Assembly: GCA_034509425.1 (NCBI GenBank)
Contig: JAVTVJ010000452.1
Span: 2,542,001-2,606,000, forward strand
Direction: 5' to 3'
From: Eopsaltria australis
Lineage: Eukaryota > Chordata > Aves > Passeriformes > Petroicidae
Length of the DNA: 64,000 nucleotides
Below are positions 25,601 to 37,761 of the stretch, piece by piece; within the stretch, counting starts at the first letter, position 1, and each line of letters begins with the position of its first letter. The notes beneath the pieces are model-generated. The model was not told where the DNA came from. It searched no databases and worked only from the letters and a program-made list of their open reading frames with translations. Both the position numbers and the translations under genes were made by a program.

Positions 25601-25974
25601 TATACAGCCCAAGCATGTAGCACAGTTGAACAGACAAAGGTCTGCCTTGATTATTCAGAAAACTGTATTTTGATATGTCTCTCCAGAAGTCTGCCCATGT
25701 AAAAAAATCTAGTGATTCAGCAGCAGTGCCAATTATAGGGACATGCAGACAACAGAGGGAAAATTTTAGTCATTCTTTTGTTCCCTGATAGTGTCCTCAT
25801 TTGTTCTGCCTGCTCCTCCTCTCATCTGGACCTTCTTCCTTGAGATCTTTTGACATGTATCAACCCCTGAGCTCCCCAGCTTATTCCTCTGATTTTCTGT
25901 CAATTTACACATACGAGAGCTACTTGAGCACTTATCTTCAAGAGAGTATCTTTTGAAGGAAGACCTTTTGCCAT
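22656..25974. other. Unannotated interval
   Basis: No gene recognised. It includes a G-rich run at 23087-23100 and a purine-rich stretch around 23190-23230. The 106-codon frame at 25382-25702 and the 68-codon frame at 24827-25033 show no recognisable domain. Confidence 0.55.
23087..23100 (+). repeat. G-rich run (3-5-4 guanines)
   Basis: Three guanine runs of 3, 5 and 4 are separated by single thymines. There is no fourth run of three nearby, so a canonical intramolecular G-quadruplex is not supported. Confidence 0.8.
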
Positions 25975-26399
25975 GAGGCTGGAGCCCCTCTCCTATGGAG
26001 ACAGGCTGAGAGTTGAAGTTGTTCAGCCTGGAGAAGAGGAGACCCTGGGGAGACCTTGGAGCAGCCTTCCAGTACCTGAAGGGGCCCTGCAGGAGAGCTG
26101 GAGAGGGACTTTTAACAAGGCCATGTAGTGATAGGACAAGGGGGGATGGCTTTAAACTGAGAGAGGGTAGGTTTAGATTAGACACTAGGAAGAAATTTTT
26201 GACTGTGAGAGTGGTGAGATACTGGAAGAGGTTGCCCAAATAACTTAATGGATATCCCATCAGTGGAATTGTTTAAGGTCAGAACAGACCACGCACTGTG
26301 CAACCTGGTCCAGTGCTCCTGATCACAGCAGGAGATTTGGGACTAGGTGATCTTGCAGGTCCATTCCAGCCTGAAACATTCTATGATTTAATGATTCTA
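25975..26399 (+). mobile_element. CR1 LINE 3' end with ORF2 C-terminus
   Basis: A 5'-truncated CR1 in plus orientation. It begins 'aggctggagcccctctccta' and passes through 'gttcagcctggagaagagga', 'agtacctgaaggggccctgc', 'taggacaaggggggatggct', 'actaggaagaaatttttgac' and 'gatcttgcaggtccattcca'. It ends in the octamer-type terminus 'ctatgatttaatgattcta' at about 26399. It keeps the C-terminal ORF2 frame open (separate entry), which makes it the best preserved CR1 coding remnant in the window. A second, older CR1 tail follows at 26531. Confidence 0.94.
26016..26243 (+). pseudogene. CR1 ORF2 C-terminal fragment
   Basis: An open stretch of about 75 codons in the sense frame of the CR1 copy. It contains the family's conserved C-terminal blocks in order: '[11 protein letters not shown]' near residues 3-15, 'YLKG', '[18 protein letters not shown]' in the middle, and '[15 protein letters not shown]' at the end. 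In intact CR1 this segment lies after the reverse-transcriptase domain, at the end of ORF2. The fragment lacks the endonuclease and the reverse transcriptase, and its Met is internal. It has no independent function. It demonstrates the element's orientation and its relatively mild decay. Confidence 0.85.
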
Positions 26400-26530
26400 C
26401 AAATGCAGGTTACCTGAGGGGCAAATTATATAAGTGAAAAATCTGATCAGTCCCTCAATCTGTAGTACTTACCTGCAGTTTTCAGAAGTTGTTATGACTC
26501 TGAACAACCTCACCTAAATTTAGGCATCCT

Positions 26531-26600
26531 TTGAGTAGGATATTGGAATATATCAGCTCCAGAGGTCCTTTCTAACCCAGGTTTTATCTATAGTTCTAGA
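26531..26600 (+). mobile_element. CR1 tail fragment, plus strand
   Basis: About 70 bp resembling the last part of the CR1 3' end: 'ttgagtaggatattgga', 'atcagctccagaggtccttt' and 'ctaacccaggttttatctat'. The terminal octamers are decayed. It lies 130 bp downstream of the end of the larger CR1 in the same orientation and is more diverged, so it is probably an independent older insertion. Confidence 0.55.
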
Positions 26601-27754
26601 AATGGAAGTTATCACTCTAATAAGTAGTTGCTCAGCAATATTATAAGAACAGGACCTCACCATTATCTTAGCAGTGGCTGTAACGCTGAAGACATTACCT
26701 CAGCTTTTTTTTTTTTTAAGATTGACCTGCACAGCAGTTTCAAAATGGAAATATAATATGAATTTGTCATTGTAGAACAAAACAATTACTCACTTACTAC
26801 ACTGTCCCAGTTATGACAGTGTCAACTAAGTAAATAGCAGGATGACTGCATGAAAAGGACTTCCTAGTTCTATTTAAAAGTTTTGTTTTCAGGTTTAAAC
26901 TTATAGACCATTTTCTTCAGTCTTGTATAAACTTATGTTAATGGTTATCCATTTAAAATCATGTAAATTTCAGTAGAAGCCTCATGTCTACCTACATTAA
27001 AATAACTTGTTTTGCCAATACAAGATCCAATAAGCCCCTGAATAATTCAACAGTATATTCCACGTATCCACCATGTAGATGACAAGAGTTTCTAATTCAG
27101 CAGAAAAATACCCCTAAACCTCGAGAAAAGCTCATAAATGTGATGGCTTTATCTAAAAAATATGAATAGATTTTGCTCCTAAAGCACTTGTGTGCACTTT
27201 TCTGTGCAAGTGTGGGGAGAAGCAACCATACTGACAGTTTTTCAAAAGCTGCAGTCTTATAAATGCCAATCTCAGATTCATGCCACTGAATAAAGGTAGC
27301 TGATGAAAATTAAACTTCAGAAGATTTTACAATGAAAAGCTCATTGCATTTGTCTAGGAAATCTCAACAAATGAGCTCAGTTTGTTTTAAGATGAGGTGC
27401 TTCATTTATGATGTAGTCAGGCAGCAGCTGTTTTTCCATTTGAAGAGGCCCTGAACATGAGCTCAGAATTAAAAATATAACAGAGTGAGAGCAGAGAAGG
27501 TAATTCTGCCATGGCTCCATGGAAAAATTATTTAGAGCTATCATTTGTAATTTGTATAACACCTTGAAATAATTCCTTTTCCTCTATGTATAGTAGGTAA
27601 TACTTACTGCCTTTTATTTTGATTTACCAAGTCCTTTGACTCTGGTAATGGTACCTTCGATGCCCTTTACACAGTCTGCTAGCTTCCTTCAGTGTGGGCA
27701 GGCTCCCTTTTTCACAGAGACAAATCTCCCCTTCCAACAGCGGTAAAATAGGTG
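26601..27754. other. Unannotated AT-rich interval
   Basis: No gene or known repeat; a T-rich run lies near 26706-26717. The frame at 27377-27562 (minus) has no recognisable features. Confidence 0.6.
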
Positions 27755-28045
27755 TCACAGATTCACAGAATCACAGACTGGCTGGGATTTGAAGGGATGT
27801 CTGGAGATCGACTAGTCCAACCCTCCTGCAGAGCTGCTTTCCTGCAGACCAACCCCTAATCTGTACTAATGTATGGGGTTATTCCTCTCTGGGGGCAGGA
27901 CATTACGCCTGCCTTTGCTGAACTTCATTAAGTTCCTTTTGCCCAATTCCCCATCCTGGACAGCTCTCACTGAGTGGCAGCACAGCCTTCAGGTCTATCA
28001 GCCACTTCTCCCACTTGTCTATCACCTGTCCTAGAAGTACAGTTG
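27755..28045 (-). mobile_element. CR1 LINE, minus strand, rearranged
   Basis: It starts with reverse CR1 terminal octamers ('cacagattcacagaatcaca'), then 'ctgggatttgaagggatgtc' and 'ctagtccaaccctcctgcag'. It then jumps to antisense ORF2 sequence ('ggcaggacattacgcct', 'tgctgaacttcattaagttc', 'gcagcacagccttcaggt', 'atcagccacttctcccac'). In a full CR1 these blocks are several hundred bases apart, so the copy carries an internal deletion of the 3' UTR and late ORF2. Similarity fades after about 28045. Orientation is secure; the exact 5' limit is not. Confidence 0.87.
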
Positions 28046-29193
28046 ATGACTTTGCCCCATTTGAGGGTAATTTTAAATAGTTAGAGTTTACAACCAAGTA
28101 GGATCTGGAGAAGGCAGCAGAAAGGTTGCAAAGTTTTCCCTTATCACCAAAAAGGTCCATATTTAAGGCTCGTGCCTTTATTTTTTCTTATCAATAATAA
28201 CAATGTATTTTTATACCCCGGAAGTTTCAACTGATGGAAATCAAGTGTTCTGGGGAAGATGATCAGGTCTTACAAGCTCTGTGACTTGAGACGTCTGGAA
28301 TACCTGGCAATACACACAGCTGTATTGAGAAAATGGAAGATTTTTTTGTTTTTTAAGGAAAAGATGTTAGGCAGAGAAAATATGGATGGCCTTAATAAGC
28401 ACTTTTAAATGTTTCCCATCACCATGAAACTTGATGAGTATAGATACTACCCACTCTTTGTCAGTGTAACATCTGTCTGTGTAACATCTGTGTTTTTAAA
28501 GGCAATAGTCAAACTTGATAGAAACAATAGGAAACAAGAAAAAACTTTCATAACTGGATACCAACCCATTTTTTTGATTACCAGAAACACTTATCTGTCC
28601 AGTTATGTGTTAGAGCCTTAGAAGGAAATAATACTGCCAAGGTAAAAGCAAAATGTAAATGGCTATGCTGGTGCTATTTCCTATTTCTTTTATGTTCCGT
28701 GTTGTGTGATTGAGTCACGCAGATATTTTCTCCCTTTCATGTCACATGAATGAGTTTTTAGAACCTCACACAGCCTGTGAAGGACAGCAATGTATTGACT
28801 CCTCTGACCTTTTACTTATTCTAGACTTTGATTGACTGATCTCCTCTGTTCTTGCAAAGTCGGCAGCTGCCAGAAAGAACCACAGCCTCAGACACTCAAA
28901 TTACTGAATTTTGAAAAGGTGAAAGCAGCACAGCTCAGTTATGCTGTGATATCTCACAAGCCCATGTTGGGCATTGAAATTCAGATGTCCTGTTCTTGTG
29001 ACAAAAGATAAGTGCAAGAACAGGAAGATGAGCAAGAACATCAAAAGAAGGAGTATTCTTCAAATAATTTAACAAAAGACTGTGATGGTACAAATTTAAA
29101 CCTGCCTGGTTACAATAGTGTACTGATTAATCTCTCTTAGATACAGACCCAAATTCTCACTTTTCAACACTATTTAACAATGGCATTTTGTGC
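28046..29193. other. Unannotated AT-rich interval
   Basis: No gene or interspersed repeat. It contains the short duplication at 28464-28491. The 70-codon frame at 28409-28621 is unremarkable. Confidence 0.6.
28464..28491. repeat. 13-bp direct repeat, 15-bp period
   Basis: 'gtgtaacatctgt' occurs at 28464-28476 and 28479-28491 without mismatch, separated by 'ct'. Confidence 0.9.
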
Positions 29194-29198
29194 AACTC

Positions 29199-29791
29199 TG
29201 TCTTAGGTTACAATGATGTGTATTCTATCACCATCTTCATGGGGTGTTGGGGCCAGGTGGAGCAGTGTTCCTGGCTCATCCCTGATGGCCCCAGGGCATG
29301 TCTTCTAATGGGCCAGCTGTTAAAACCAGGTGGGGCACTCTTTGCTCCTCCCTGATGGCTCCAGGGGATGTCTTCTGTTAATGGTCCACTGAGTCCCACT
29401 GATAAAACTACATCATCCCATTGTGAGATGCCCCGCCCAGGGTGAGGAACCAAGCATCACTATCTGGATATAATCTGGAATTTGAAACACCACATGTCAG
29501 TTTTTCCACTGGATACCCTGAGGAAGACCAGACCCTTCTACACCACCACTGGACCTTCACAGGAGGACTACACCTTTCACAGGATCACTGCTTCAACAGA
29601 ACCACATCTATCACTCCCAGAGGACTGCAGCCACCTTCTAATTGGACTGCTACCAACACCCTGACTGACAGGGTGTCAGGTTGTATTCTGATTCTGTCAG
29701 TGTTTTTGTACTACTGCATTTGTTTTAATTTTTCTATTAAATTGTAGTTCTGACTTGGAGTCTCTCACTGATTTGCTTACAAACTACCACA
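29199..29791 (+). mobile_element. Solo LTR (avian ERV), plus strand
   Basis: A 593-bp LTR beginning 'tgtcttaggttacaatgatg' and ending 'aactaccaca', so 5'-TG...CA-3'. It is bordered by an identical 5-bp target duplication 'aactc' at 29194-29198 and 29792-29796. The first part carries a tandem duplication (29251-29398, separate entry). A candidate TATA-like 'gataaaact' lies at 29401-29409 and another 'gatataat' near 29467. An ATTAAA polyadenylation signal is at 29736-29741, preceded by the T-rich sequence usual near the R region, leaving about 50 bp to the end. I recognise the block 'gacagggtgtcaggttgt' from LTRs in songbird assemblies, but the family is not resolved. No internal coding region is attached. 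Frames at 29208-29453 and 29442-29747 are incidental. Confidence 0.85.
29251..29398 (+). repeat. Tandem duplication inside LTR U3
   Basis: Two related units of about 65-75 bp share 'ccaggtgg(a/g)gca', 'ctc(a)tccctgatggc', 'ccaggg(c/g)atgtcttct' and 'aatgg.cca'. The first spans about 29251-29324 and the second about 29334-29398. Repeated units upstream of the core promoter are common in retroviral U3 enhancers; whether these act that way is inference. Confidence 0.8.
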
Positions 29792-29796
29792 AACTC

Positions 29797-32700
29797 TTAT
29801 ATGAATATACACATTGATTAAGTCAATATCTACAAATTTCTAGGAATGCTTGTTTAAGAAAGAACACCTTTGTAACTAATAATGCATTATTATGAGAGTC
29901 ACATCTACCCCTTATTCTGCTAAGTATTCAGTTTATTTATCCTCCAAAGTAATAGAATATTTTGAAATTCCTGGAAATCTTCCTTTCCTTTGAAATGTGT
30001 CAAGTTCCAAGTGTGATATTTGAGGCAGCACAACACCACAGTCCCTAAATTCACCAACAGAAATATTTCCCCTATAGGCAGGCAACAAAAATTAATCCAT
30101 TCAAATGATCCCATTGGTATTTTTCAGATGGCAGTACTCAGTGTATTCCAGAATAACACGCAAGACACAGGACTGTTTAAAAGTCTGAAGATGACATATA
30201 ATTTTCAACAAGGGAAAAACCTGTAGAAAGATAAGAACACAGATGTCCAAAAAGAGACAAATTTTGTAACATTCCAGTAATGAATCTAGAAAGATATTTT
30301 TAATAACATTGACAAAGAAGTCTGAACAATACCAACACTACGAATATTATATTAATGAAACCCCCATAAATATACCAGAGGGAACAATAATCTCCAATCC
30401 AAAACCAGCTAAAGTCAGTTGGACTGGCACTGAGGCGTAGGAAGCAGTGATAGAAGTGATCATGGCAGTTCTGTGACATCCTGAGAGGGGCTTCTGCTGA
30501 TTGAATTAGTTTGTGTGTGGACTTCACCTTAATGCTGATCTCTAGTGAACACTATATGGTAGGAGAAAAATTAGCAGGTAGAAAGGTTGAGTACACTTTT
30601 AGTTTACATAAGTATATACTCAATCTTATTCTGCCACCAATTACTGATTACTGTTTGGCACCTCGTAGATAATTATTTGTCTTCAGCTCCTATATTCCCT
30701 AATCATTTTCTACCAAAGGAAATTGCTTATCAAAAACATTGCTACTTTTTGAGTCTCATGCTAGCATATATTCTTGCTACTCAAGTCCCCTAAGTAAAGA
30801 GTTTGGTCAGCAGCTGCTTTTAAAAGCCAAAATGCCCCCAACATCTTCCAGGAAATAATTTTGATATAACACAGTATGGATGAAAAGTTCAGAGGCTATG
30901 ACTGCTGTCACAAATTTTGCACATGTACCGAAAGTACTCACTGAGGCTTGTGGCTTAACATTTGAGGATCAAGTTGTTGGAGCAAGACCTCCAAAAAATA
31001 CGCATTATCTTCCTGGACTCCTCTAATTGATGCAAGCAAATCTCTGTGTCTGTGTGTGTGAGTGTTTGGTTGTGAAGATGATAAAATAACTTAGCAGCTA
31101 CAGGATTTTACAGACTTCTTTACAGATAAATTGAAGAAAAGAAGGTGAAGATCGTTAAATAAGTATTTTTAAATTACTCATTCCATAATAAAGATTGGCT
31201 ACCTTCTTATTGTACTTTGACATCTGTTTTTATTTTGCATAAAATTATTGAGAATAGTAACAACAATAACTCACTGAAAAATTAGGCTGAATAAGAGATA
31301 TTTCCATGACAATGTCTCTAGGAGTAGTTCGAATGCACTTGCTAATTGACTTCCAATGACTCTAAGGAAAAAACTAGATATGAGGCACTTGGGCCATGGA
31401 TACTCTTTGGATCATGCTTTAGCTGGGCTGTAGCCAAATATTATACAACAGCACTAAGATAAAAGTCATCCTTTATTTCTATGAAAAACTGAGAATGGGT
31501 ATACATAATACACAGTGTCAAGCAAATTAATGCTCACTTTATCTTTTGTTTTTGACTGCTAAAGCTTGTTGAGCTACAAGACAGATAGCTGGAATACAGC
31601 TAAGAAAAGGGAACCACCAATGTGGACAGTCTCTAAGATGCATTTCTTTGTCTGCATTTCTTATTTGACAGCTTCATTTTAGAGATTTTTTGCAAAGGCA
31701 TTGGGGGTGGGTTTCAGCTATTAGAGGAAGAAACCTACTTTTTCTTGCTTAGAGGTGTGTAGGATGCTTAAATTACCACTACAGTCCCTGAAGATCTGGT
31801 CAGTATAGCTATGTAGAGAAATGACTGCCCACTCAGAGAAACTGGGCACTGATTTTGGTCATCTAAGTCCTTTCACAGATTTCATTGTCTTTACTGCAGA
31901 TAAACTTGGTTAAGTTGCCTGCAGGTAGGCATCTAGGATAGGGTACCCTACCCAAACTCCAGCTGCCTCTAAAAGAGGAAATAAACCTCCCACCTAAGTG
32001 TGGGCACCCTCACAGAGCCAAAGCTCTCCACTGAGCTAGGGCACTTAAGCTTAGATGTGTGACACCTTGACATGAGCCCCACCCCAGATGAAATGCACTC
32101 TGAACTCTGCATGTCATAAACTGTCCAGAAAAGACATGAACAGGCAGCATTATTTTCATTTGTTTAAGAAATAAACTGTTCTTTCTTATTATAGGGTTAA
32201 GACCAAGGCACTGTGCCAAGAAGGCTGGGAAACAGCAGAGACTTCTACTGGAAGAGGGAAAGTTCTTCAATTGTTTGAATCCAGGTACTCAAGAAAAAAT
32301 GAATAATTTATTGCAACCAATGCTGAATTATCCTGCCATTTATGTTTAATGTCTTTCATAGTAAAGAGCCCCTACATCAGAAGAAATGCATGCCTTAAAA
32401 TTGTAACACAATTACCTCTCTATAGGGACAATCTCAATCAAGCAGCATATAGGCTATTGCAAAGAATCTTGAAAGAAAACAAAGTTTGATAGAGGATGCT
32501 TGCATATACTCTTATTTTCATCAAAATTGTGCCTTAAGGCTGAATTCTTAAATAGAGGCAATTGAATAACTCCAGTAACTGCACAAGACACAGTGATTTG
32601 AAATGTCAATCAGGTAATTTCAAACACAAATGCAGAGTTCAGAGCTATTTGCATATGTATAAGTTGCTTTCCCTGCATAGCTGTGGAGAGTGAACAGCAT

Positions 32701-35700
32701 CCATGAATAAACATTTGTAGGCACTTTCAAAAAACACTTCAGCCTTGTTGTCTATCTCTTGAAAATTGTCTTTAAATGTTCATGCAGTGAAATGACTTCA
32801 GGTTTTCAAGAGTCAGTGGCCTTTTTCCCCACTGTTTGGGATTTATTGCAATTTTTTGATAGATCTTGGACCTCAGCAGGGCCACATGTTTCTGTCATTA
32901 TTAAAGTAAACATAGCTTAAACCTAGCTTTTTATTTATTTTTTCTTAATGCAAATAGGAAGACATGTTTCTGAAGTAATCACAGGAGCAAATATTTTCAA
33001 GAGACTGCCTAATTCCCAAGAAATTAGGCTAACACCCAGGTTTGGAATATCCTCCTCTTAATTTTCCCATCATTTGTCCTCTTAAGTCATTTATTTTGTG
33101 GAAAGGAATAAAAATTAGTACCCCCATGAAAAAGAAGGATTTTTTTTCTTCCCTATTTGTATAGTTAGTGTCAGAAGTTTTTGTGTCAGAAAGAGGCCTA
33201 AGAGACTAAGATTTAGAACCAGCAATATTTGATTTTCTTGTATGTTTAATAAATGAAACCGTGCGAACATTTACTAGTTGTGTGAGATAATAAACAGGTA
33301 AATTGTAGGCTAATTCATGATTTGTTTTAGAATCAGCCTTTCAAGCCTACATAAATAAGATGTAAACATACATCGGTCAGCATATGTCAGTACCCTTAAA
33401 TCCATGAGCCAATTTATGCAGATCTTCAAAATCCCCATGAAAAAGGTTAGGTACAATAGTGAGGCTGGACAATTAAGAACATGGACAATTACTCCTTTTT
33501 TTAAATTATATTTACATTTGTCAAATTATAGGATATTTTAAAGTTTTTGCTAATGTTTGAAAAGTGTATGAAAAATGGAATAGGTTTTATCACTAGATTT
33601 CTCAAAACTGAAAGGCAAATTTACTATTTATTTTACCTTGAGAGTTTTAGAATTTTCCTGCAGTGAATAGCTTTTTCTGGTTTTATAATTTGTTAATTTA
33701 CTTTTTCCACAAAGAATCTAAAATATATAAAAGCATGTGCCAACAGTAGCAGCTGAAAAAGTTAAATGAAATAAAATAGGAAACACTTTCCTGCACAAAC
33801 CAATATATCACAAGTGGGTGATTTAGAAAATTCACATGTAGGTGTATCTTTCAACAGCAACAGTTCATGTTTCTTGTCCAGATATACTCTATTTTTTCAG
33901 TAAGACTTTTCACATGCATGATTACTTATTTAAGGAAGAAATTTAAATGTCTCTCTAGTGACCTTCATCCTCCTCTCTACCTCTCTATATTAAATGTGAT
34001 CTTTAAATGTGATCTTCTTTCTATCGGCAGCATTACACATATTTCCTTGGTTGTGTGTGAATTATGGTATCAAGAGGGGGAAGACAGCTCCTTCTATTAT
34101 CCAAAGTTCCATCCAGACTATCTGTGGAAAGCTTCATCAAATTCTGTGCCAAATCCCTATCTTTTGCAACCACCCACAAATTCAGGCTTGGCTTACCTTA
34201 ACTAAAATTTAAAGTGTCCAGTTGAACGTGTACATGAGTAATATACTTTGAGCACAACAATCACATGGAAATCTTTTGAGACAAAACACCACCCATGCTT
34301 TGGGAGTAACCCTTTAGCTGGGAGAATCCACCTGCTTCAATGTTAAATGAATTGTTGAAGATAAAGGAAAGCTGGACAAACCCCTCCCAATTTAAAACCG
34401 CTATTTATAGGGAAGTTTTGTAACTTTATTAAAATGCCAAACTTAGAGTCCAGCTTGCTTTAAGAAAGAGCAGGAAAAAATATTGGTGAAAATATTCTCT
34501 TCTTTCAAACAGCCTAAGCTGCTGATATTCATATGGCATACTTTTGATAGTTTCCCGTAATTGTCCTTCCAAAGTAGAAACAACATAAGGGTGTCTTGAA
34601 CCTTCTGAACCTCTCTGTTCCTCCTCCTTGGCAAGCTACCTGGCGAGCTTTGCCAGAAGTGGTTTACACAATTAATTTCTCTTCTCCTAAGAACAGTTAG
34701 TCAAGAGTACCAAACAACACCATGCCTATGACCTGGAAAAGGCACTGCCACATTCAATTCACTGTAAGGAAAATTCAAAGCCACCTACCCTTTTCTCCTG
34801 CACACACATTGGCTATGCCTCTGTTGGTAAATAAGTGTACCTCAGTCATATCTCTGGCACCAACATGAGGCTTTCACAGTTTCATACTATCAAACTCTAC
34901 TCTCTCAAACTAGATGGCTTCATCCACCAAGTCTTTGTGGAATGGTTTCTGATCTGTTACAACTTCCTGAGACATGTCTGAGAAAGTGTGAACAGACAAG
35001 TAAAAACCATATCAGGAATGTGTTCAGCTACCTGGGGACAGTGGCAGGCCCATGTGTGGAGGTGTTTCTTGTCTGATTAATTTAGTGCATAGACGTTCAG
35101 AGTTTAATACTCCCAGCAATGACATGGAATTTTGTTTCCTCTTTGATATATTTCTAATCATTCTTTTAATCCTAAATATACTACAAGAAGCTTTTTAACT
35201 CCTCTGCTCCTGTAGCTGCTTTGCAGTAAAATGGAAAGTAGCATAGTGAGAAGAGTATGTTATATTCACTTTGAGAAAGAATCACAAAACCATAGAATCA
35301 CTGATTAACACCTAATTGCTCTGAGATCAGGACACAATGCAAATGCAGAACAAAAGAGAGGGCTCAGTCCCTTGGGTATCTTCAATTAAAAATCTGGTAG
35401 CCATTTCTTAAAGTATCATAAGGAGCACCATATCAATAAATTATCTGTACAGTGCTCTAAATCAGTGCATCTCAAAGATGACTGAAGGGCTCAGGAGAGT
35501 GTCAGAAAATGGGTCATGAAAACAGAAAACAGCAACCTTACACAAGCAAGCAAACAATGAATGAAATGCAAAAAAAATAAATTAAATAAAATTAAATAAA
35601 CTAATATTTGGGCAGTAAATGAGAACCATGGTGATAACAACTGTGAGATACTCAGACAGACAAGGCGACCATCATTCAGTTTTACTGTAGGATCACTCAG

Positions 35701-37374
35701 GATGTGTACAACAGGCACCAACATCTTTTGCTTGCTGTGAAACATTAAACTATGGTACCTGAGCAGCTATTTCCTACTGAAAATCTTGAGGGTCAAGGTG
35801 GGTGACAGTTTGCTGAACTATGTCAAGCACATGCAACCTTACTCCAGAGAATTAATACATACATACAACAACGCTGCACAGCCCTGTTCAGAGATACTGG
35901 CAGGGCTTTCAGAAATACCTCTGCCACACCATCTCAGGAATCTGACTCACACATTACCTTGCAGGGTAGACATATATCAGCACCCTTTAAAATGTACCAG
36001 CCTGTGACCAGTTTGACCTTCAATAGATATAGGTTCTTCTGCTTTTACCCAGATGGAGGCCTCTGACAAATATCTTAGGGGAGCTTCAGATGCAAGAAAT
36101 TTTTCTTGCCTCTGTATTTTGTGCAGGGTTATCTCTGAGTCACATTCCCAGTTTCAAATATTCCCAAGCTCAAAATGAAAAATAAAGATAAAATATCTGA
36201 ATCTACACTGAATCTGCTGCCAGTAAATACACATGCAATAGAAAAGGAACTTCATAGACTTTCTTTTCCTGCAGGCACGGAGCAATTGTATTGTTCATCA
36301 GATTTCCTGAGAGCATAATTTTCTCTCCTGTTTCCTGTGTTCATCTATCATGCTAAGGGGTGCTTGGAGAAACATAAAGAAAAATATTATACTAGTCACA
36401 ATCAGTTAGTGCTGAGAGGGAAAGTTCTTTTGTGAAGCCTTAGAAATAAAAGGGAATTTCAGAGTCAGTCTCAGATATAATTAATTTAAGAAAAAAAATC
36501 AGATATTGATACCTTCTTGTCTGTCAGTTAAACAGACATCTGTAGTGAATGAACGGCACTTTTTCCTTGTACAAATATTTACTTTACATCTGTTCCAGAA
36601 AGAGGTGAAAAAAGAAAATATGTATTTAGTTTAGTTTAGAACAGCACAGGGAAGAAGGAAAGGTTTAAGATTCCTAAAGAAGGAAAGATATACCAAGGAA
36701 ATACAAAGCTACTAACCCATTCTTGCCATTGCTCCCTCTGAGTCCTGAAAAACAAATAATTTGAACTTTAGCAAGAGACAAAAATTTGTGTTTAGAACAG
36801 AAATCTTATCTTTCTTCTGTAAGGTACTTAGATGATGTCATGGACTGGCAGATCTCAAATTACCTTATCACTCAGATTCTACTCTTCTTATAAAGTCTCA
36901 GGATGGGATTCAAATTGCCTGGGTTTTGATGGCTGTTCTGTAGCCTTGCAAGGTAGTCACTGAGGTCTCTTTAAAGTCAGTGGAGAGAATTGCATGTGCT
37001 GGTCTAAGTCAGTACATTATAGAGACAACTGACAATTCAGCAGTTTGGATTTGGTTGGAGATTTTGTTAACTGCTAGTAGCTGACAATTTCTTTGCCACT
37101 TTATTCCTGCGTTTCTGAAGTCTGTATCAGAGCATTGTTGCCTTGAAAGAATTAAAATGTCTTTCCCCTACTCATATGTGAGGCAGTGACAGTGATGAAT
37201 AAAGAGTTTTCTTTTTATGATGGCTTATTGTCTTTTAGACTGCCTGACTATAAAGTATATCTCTACATTAACCTTGCAATGTAGCCAAAGTACAGAAAAC
37301 GTAATTATGGTTTGATATTAAATAATATAAGAGAGGCATTTTAATGCTGTTCAAGAAAATAAAAAAGTATTAAG
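29797..37374. other. Unannotated AT-rich interval
   Basis: About 7.6 kb with no gene and no repeat family I can name. It contains the duplication at 33990-34015, an A/T-only stretch at 35571-35605 and a 12-bp palindrome 'tagggtaccc'+'ta' near 31941-31955. A short CR1-like octamer pair near 35279-35300 was not strong enough to call. Frames up to 112 codons (33867-34205) have no recognisable domain. Confidence 0.5.
33990..34015. repeat. Perfect 13-bp tandem duplication
   Basis: 'ttaaatgtgatct' occurs at 33990-34002 and 34003-34015 with no mismatch. Confidence 0.93.
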
Positions 37375-37388
37375 AAAAAAAAAAAAAA
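37375..37388. repeat. A14 run
   Basis: Fourteen consecutive adenines. No retrocopy sequence is recognisable upstream, so it is not annotated as a processed-pseudogene tail. Confidence 0.9.
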
Positions 37389-37747
37389 GGAGATTGCAAT
37401 GTTAAATTTTCCAGTTATTGATTTGTGGACTTTAATGTGGTTATTGTTTAGCACTTCTTTTTTTTTCTTAATTATTTCCTTAGCTGAGGCAGTTCTATTC
37501 AGGTATCCAAGAGATGCGATCTCACTTGTAGGGACGGGTATTTGGTGTCTTTCCAACCTGCAGATCAGTAGCCTCTTACACTAAGCTGTTAGCTATTACA
37601 CAGCTCTTCTTTTTGCATGTCTGTCAAAGACTTGCCTTTTCTTCTAGCACAGCTTAAGGCAGCATGTGAGGCAAAACACTTGGCAGGAATTATGCTGGGC
37701 AGTGTAGCTCTTTCACTTTTATTTTCCTGGTTTTTTGACAGATTGTG

Positions 37748-37761
37748 GTAACCCTGGCAAC
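37748..37761. promoter_or_regulatory. RFX X-box-like motif
   Basis: GTAACC, spacer CT, GGCAAC fits the two half-sites of the RFX X-box consensus GTNRCC-N(0-3)-RGYAAC. About one such match in every one to two hundred kilobases is expected by chance, so one match in 64 kb is not significant alone. No promoter or gene is visible next to it. Confidence 0.25.

Noticed and set aside
25766..26260. Longest open frame in the window (164 codons, minus strand)
   Set aside because: Most of it is the antisense of the CR1 copy at 25975-26399, where the sense frame encodes CR1 ORF2 C-terminal blocks.
35279..35312. CR1-like octamers ('aatcacaaaaccatagaatc')
   Set aside because: The sequence beyond the octamers does not follow the CR1 3' end, so the match may be chance.
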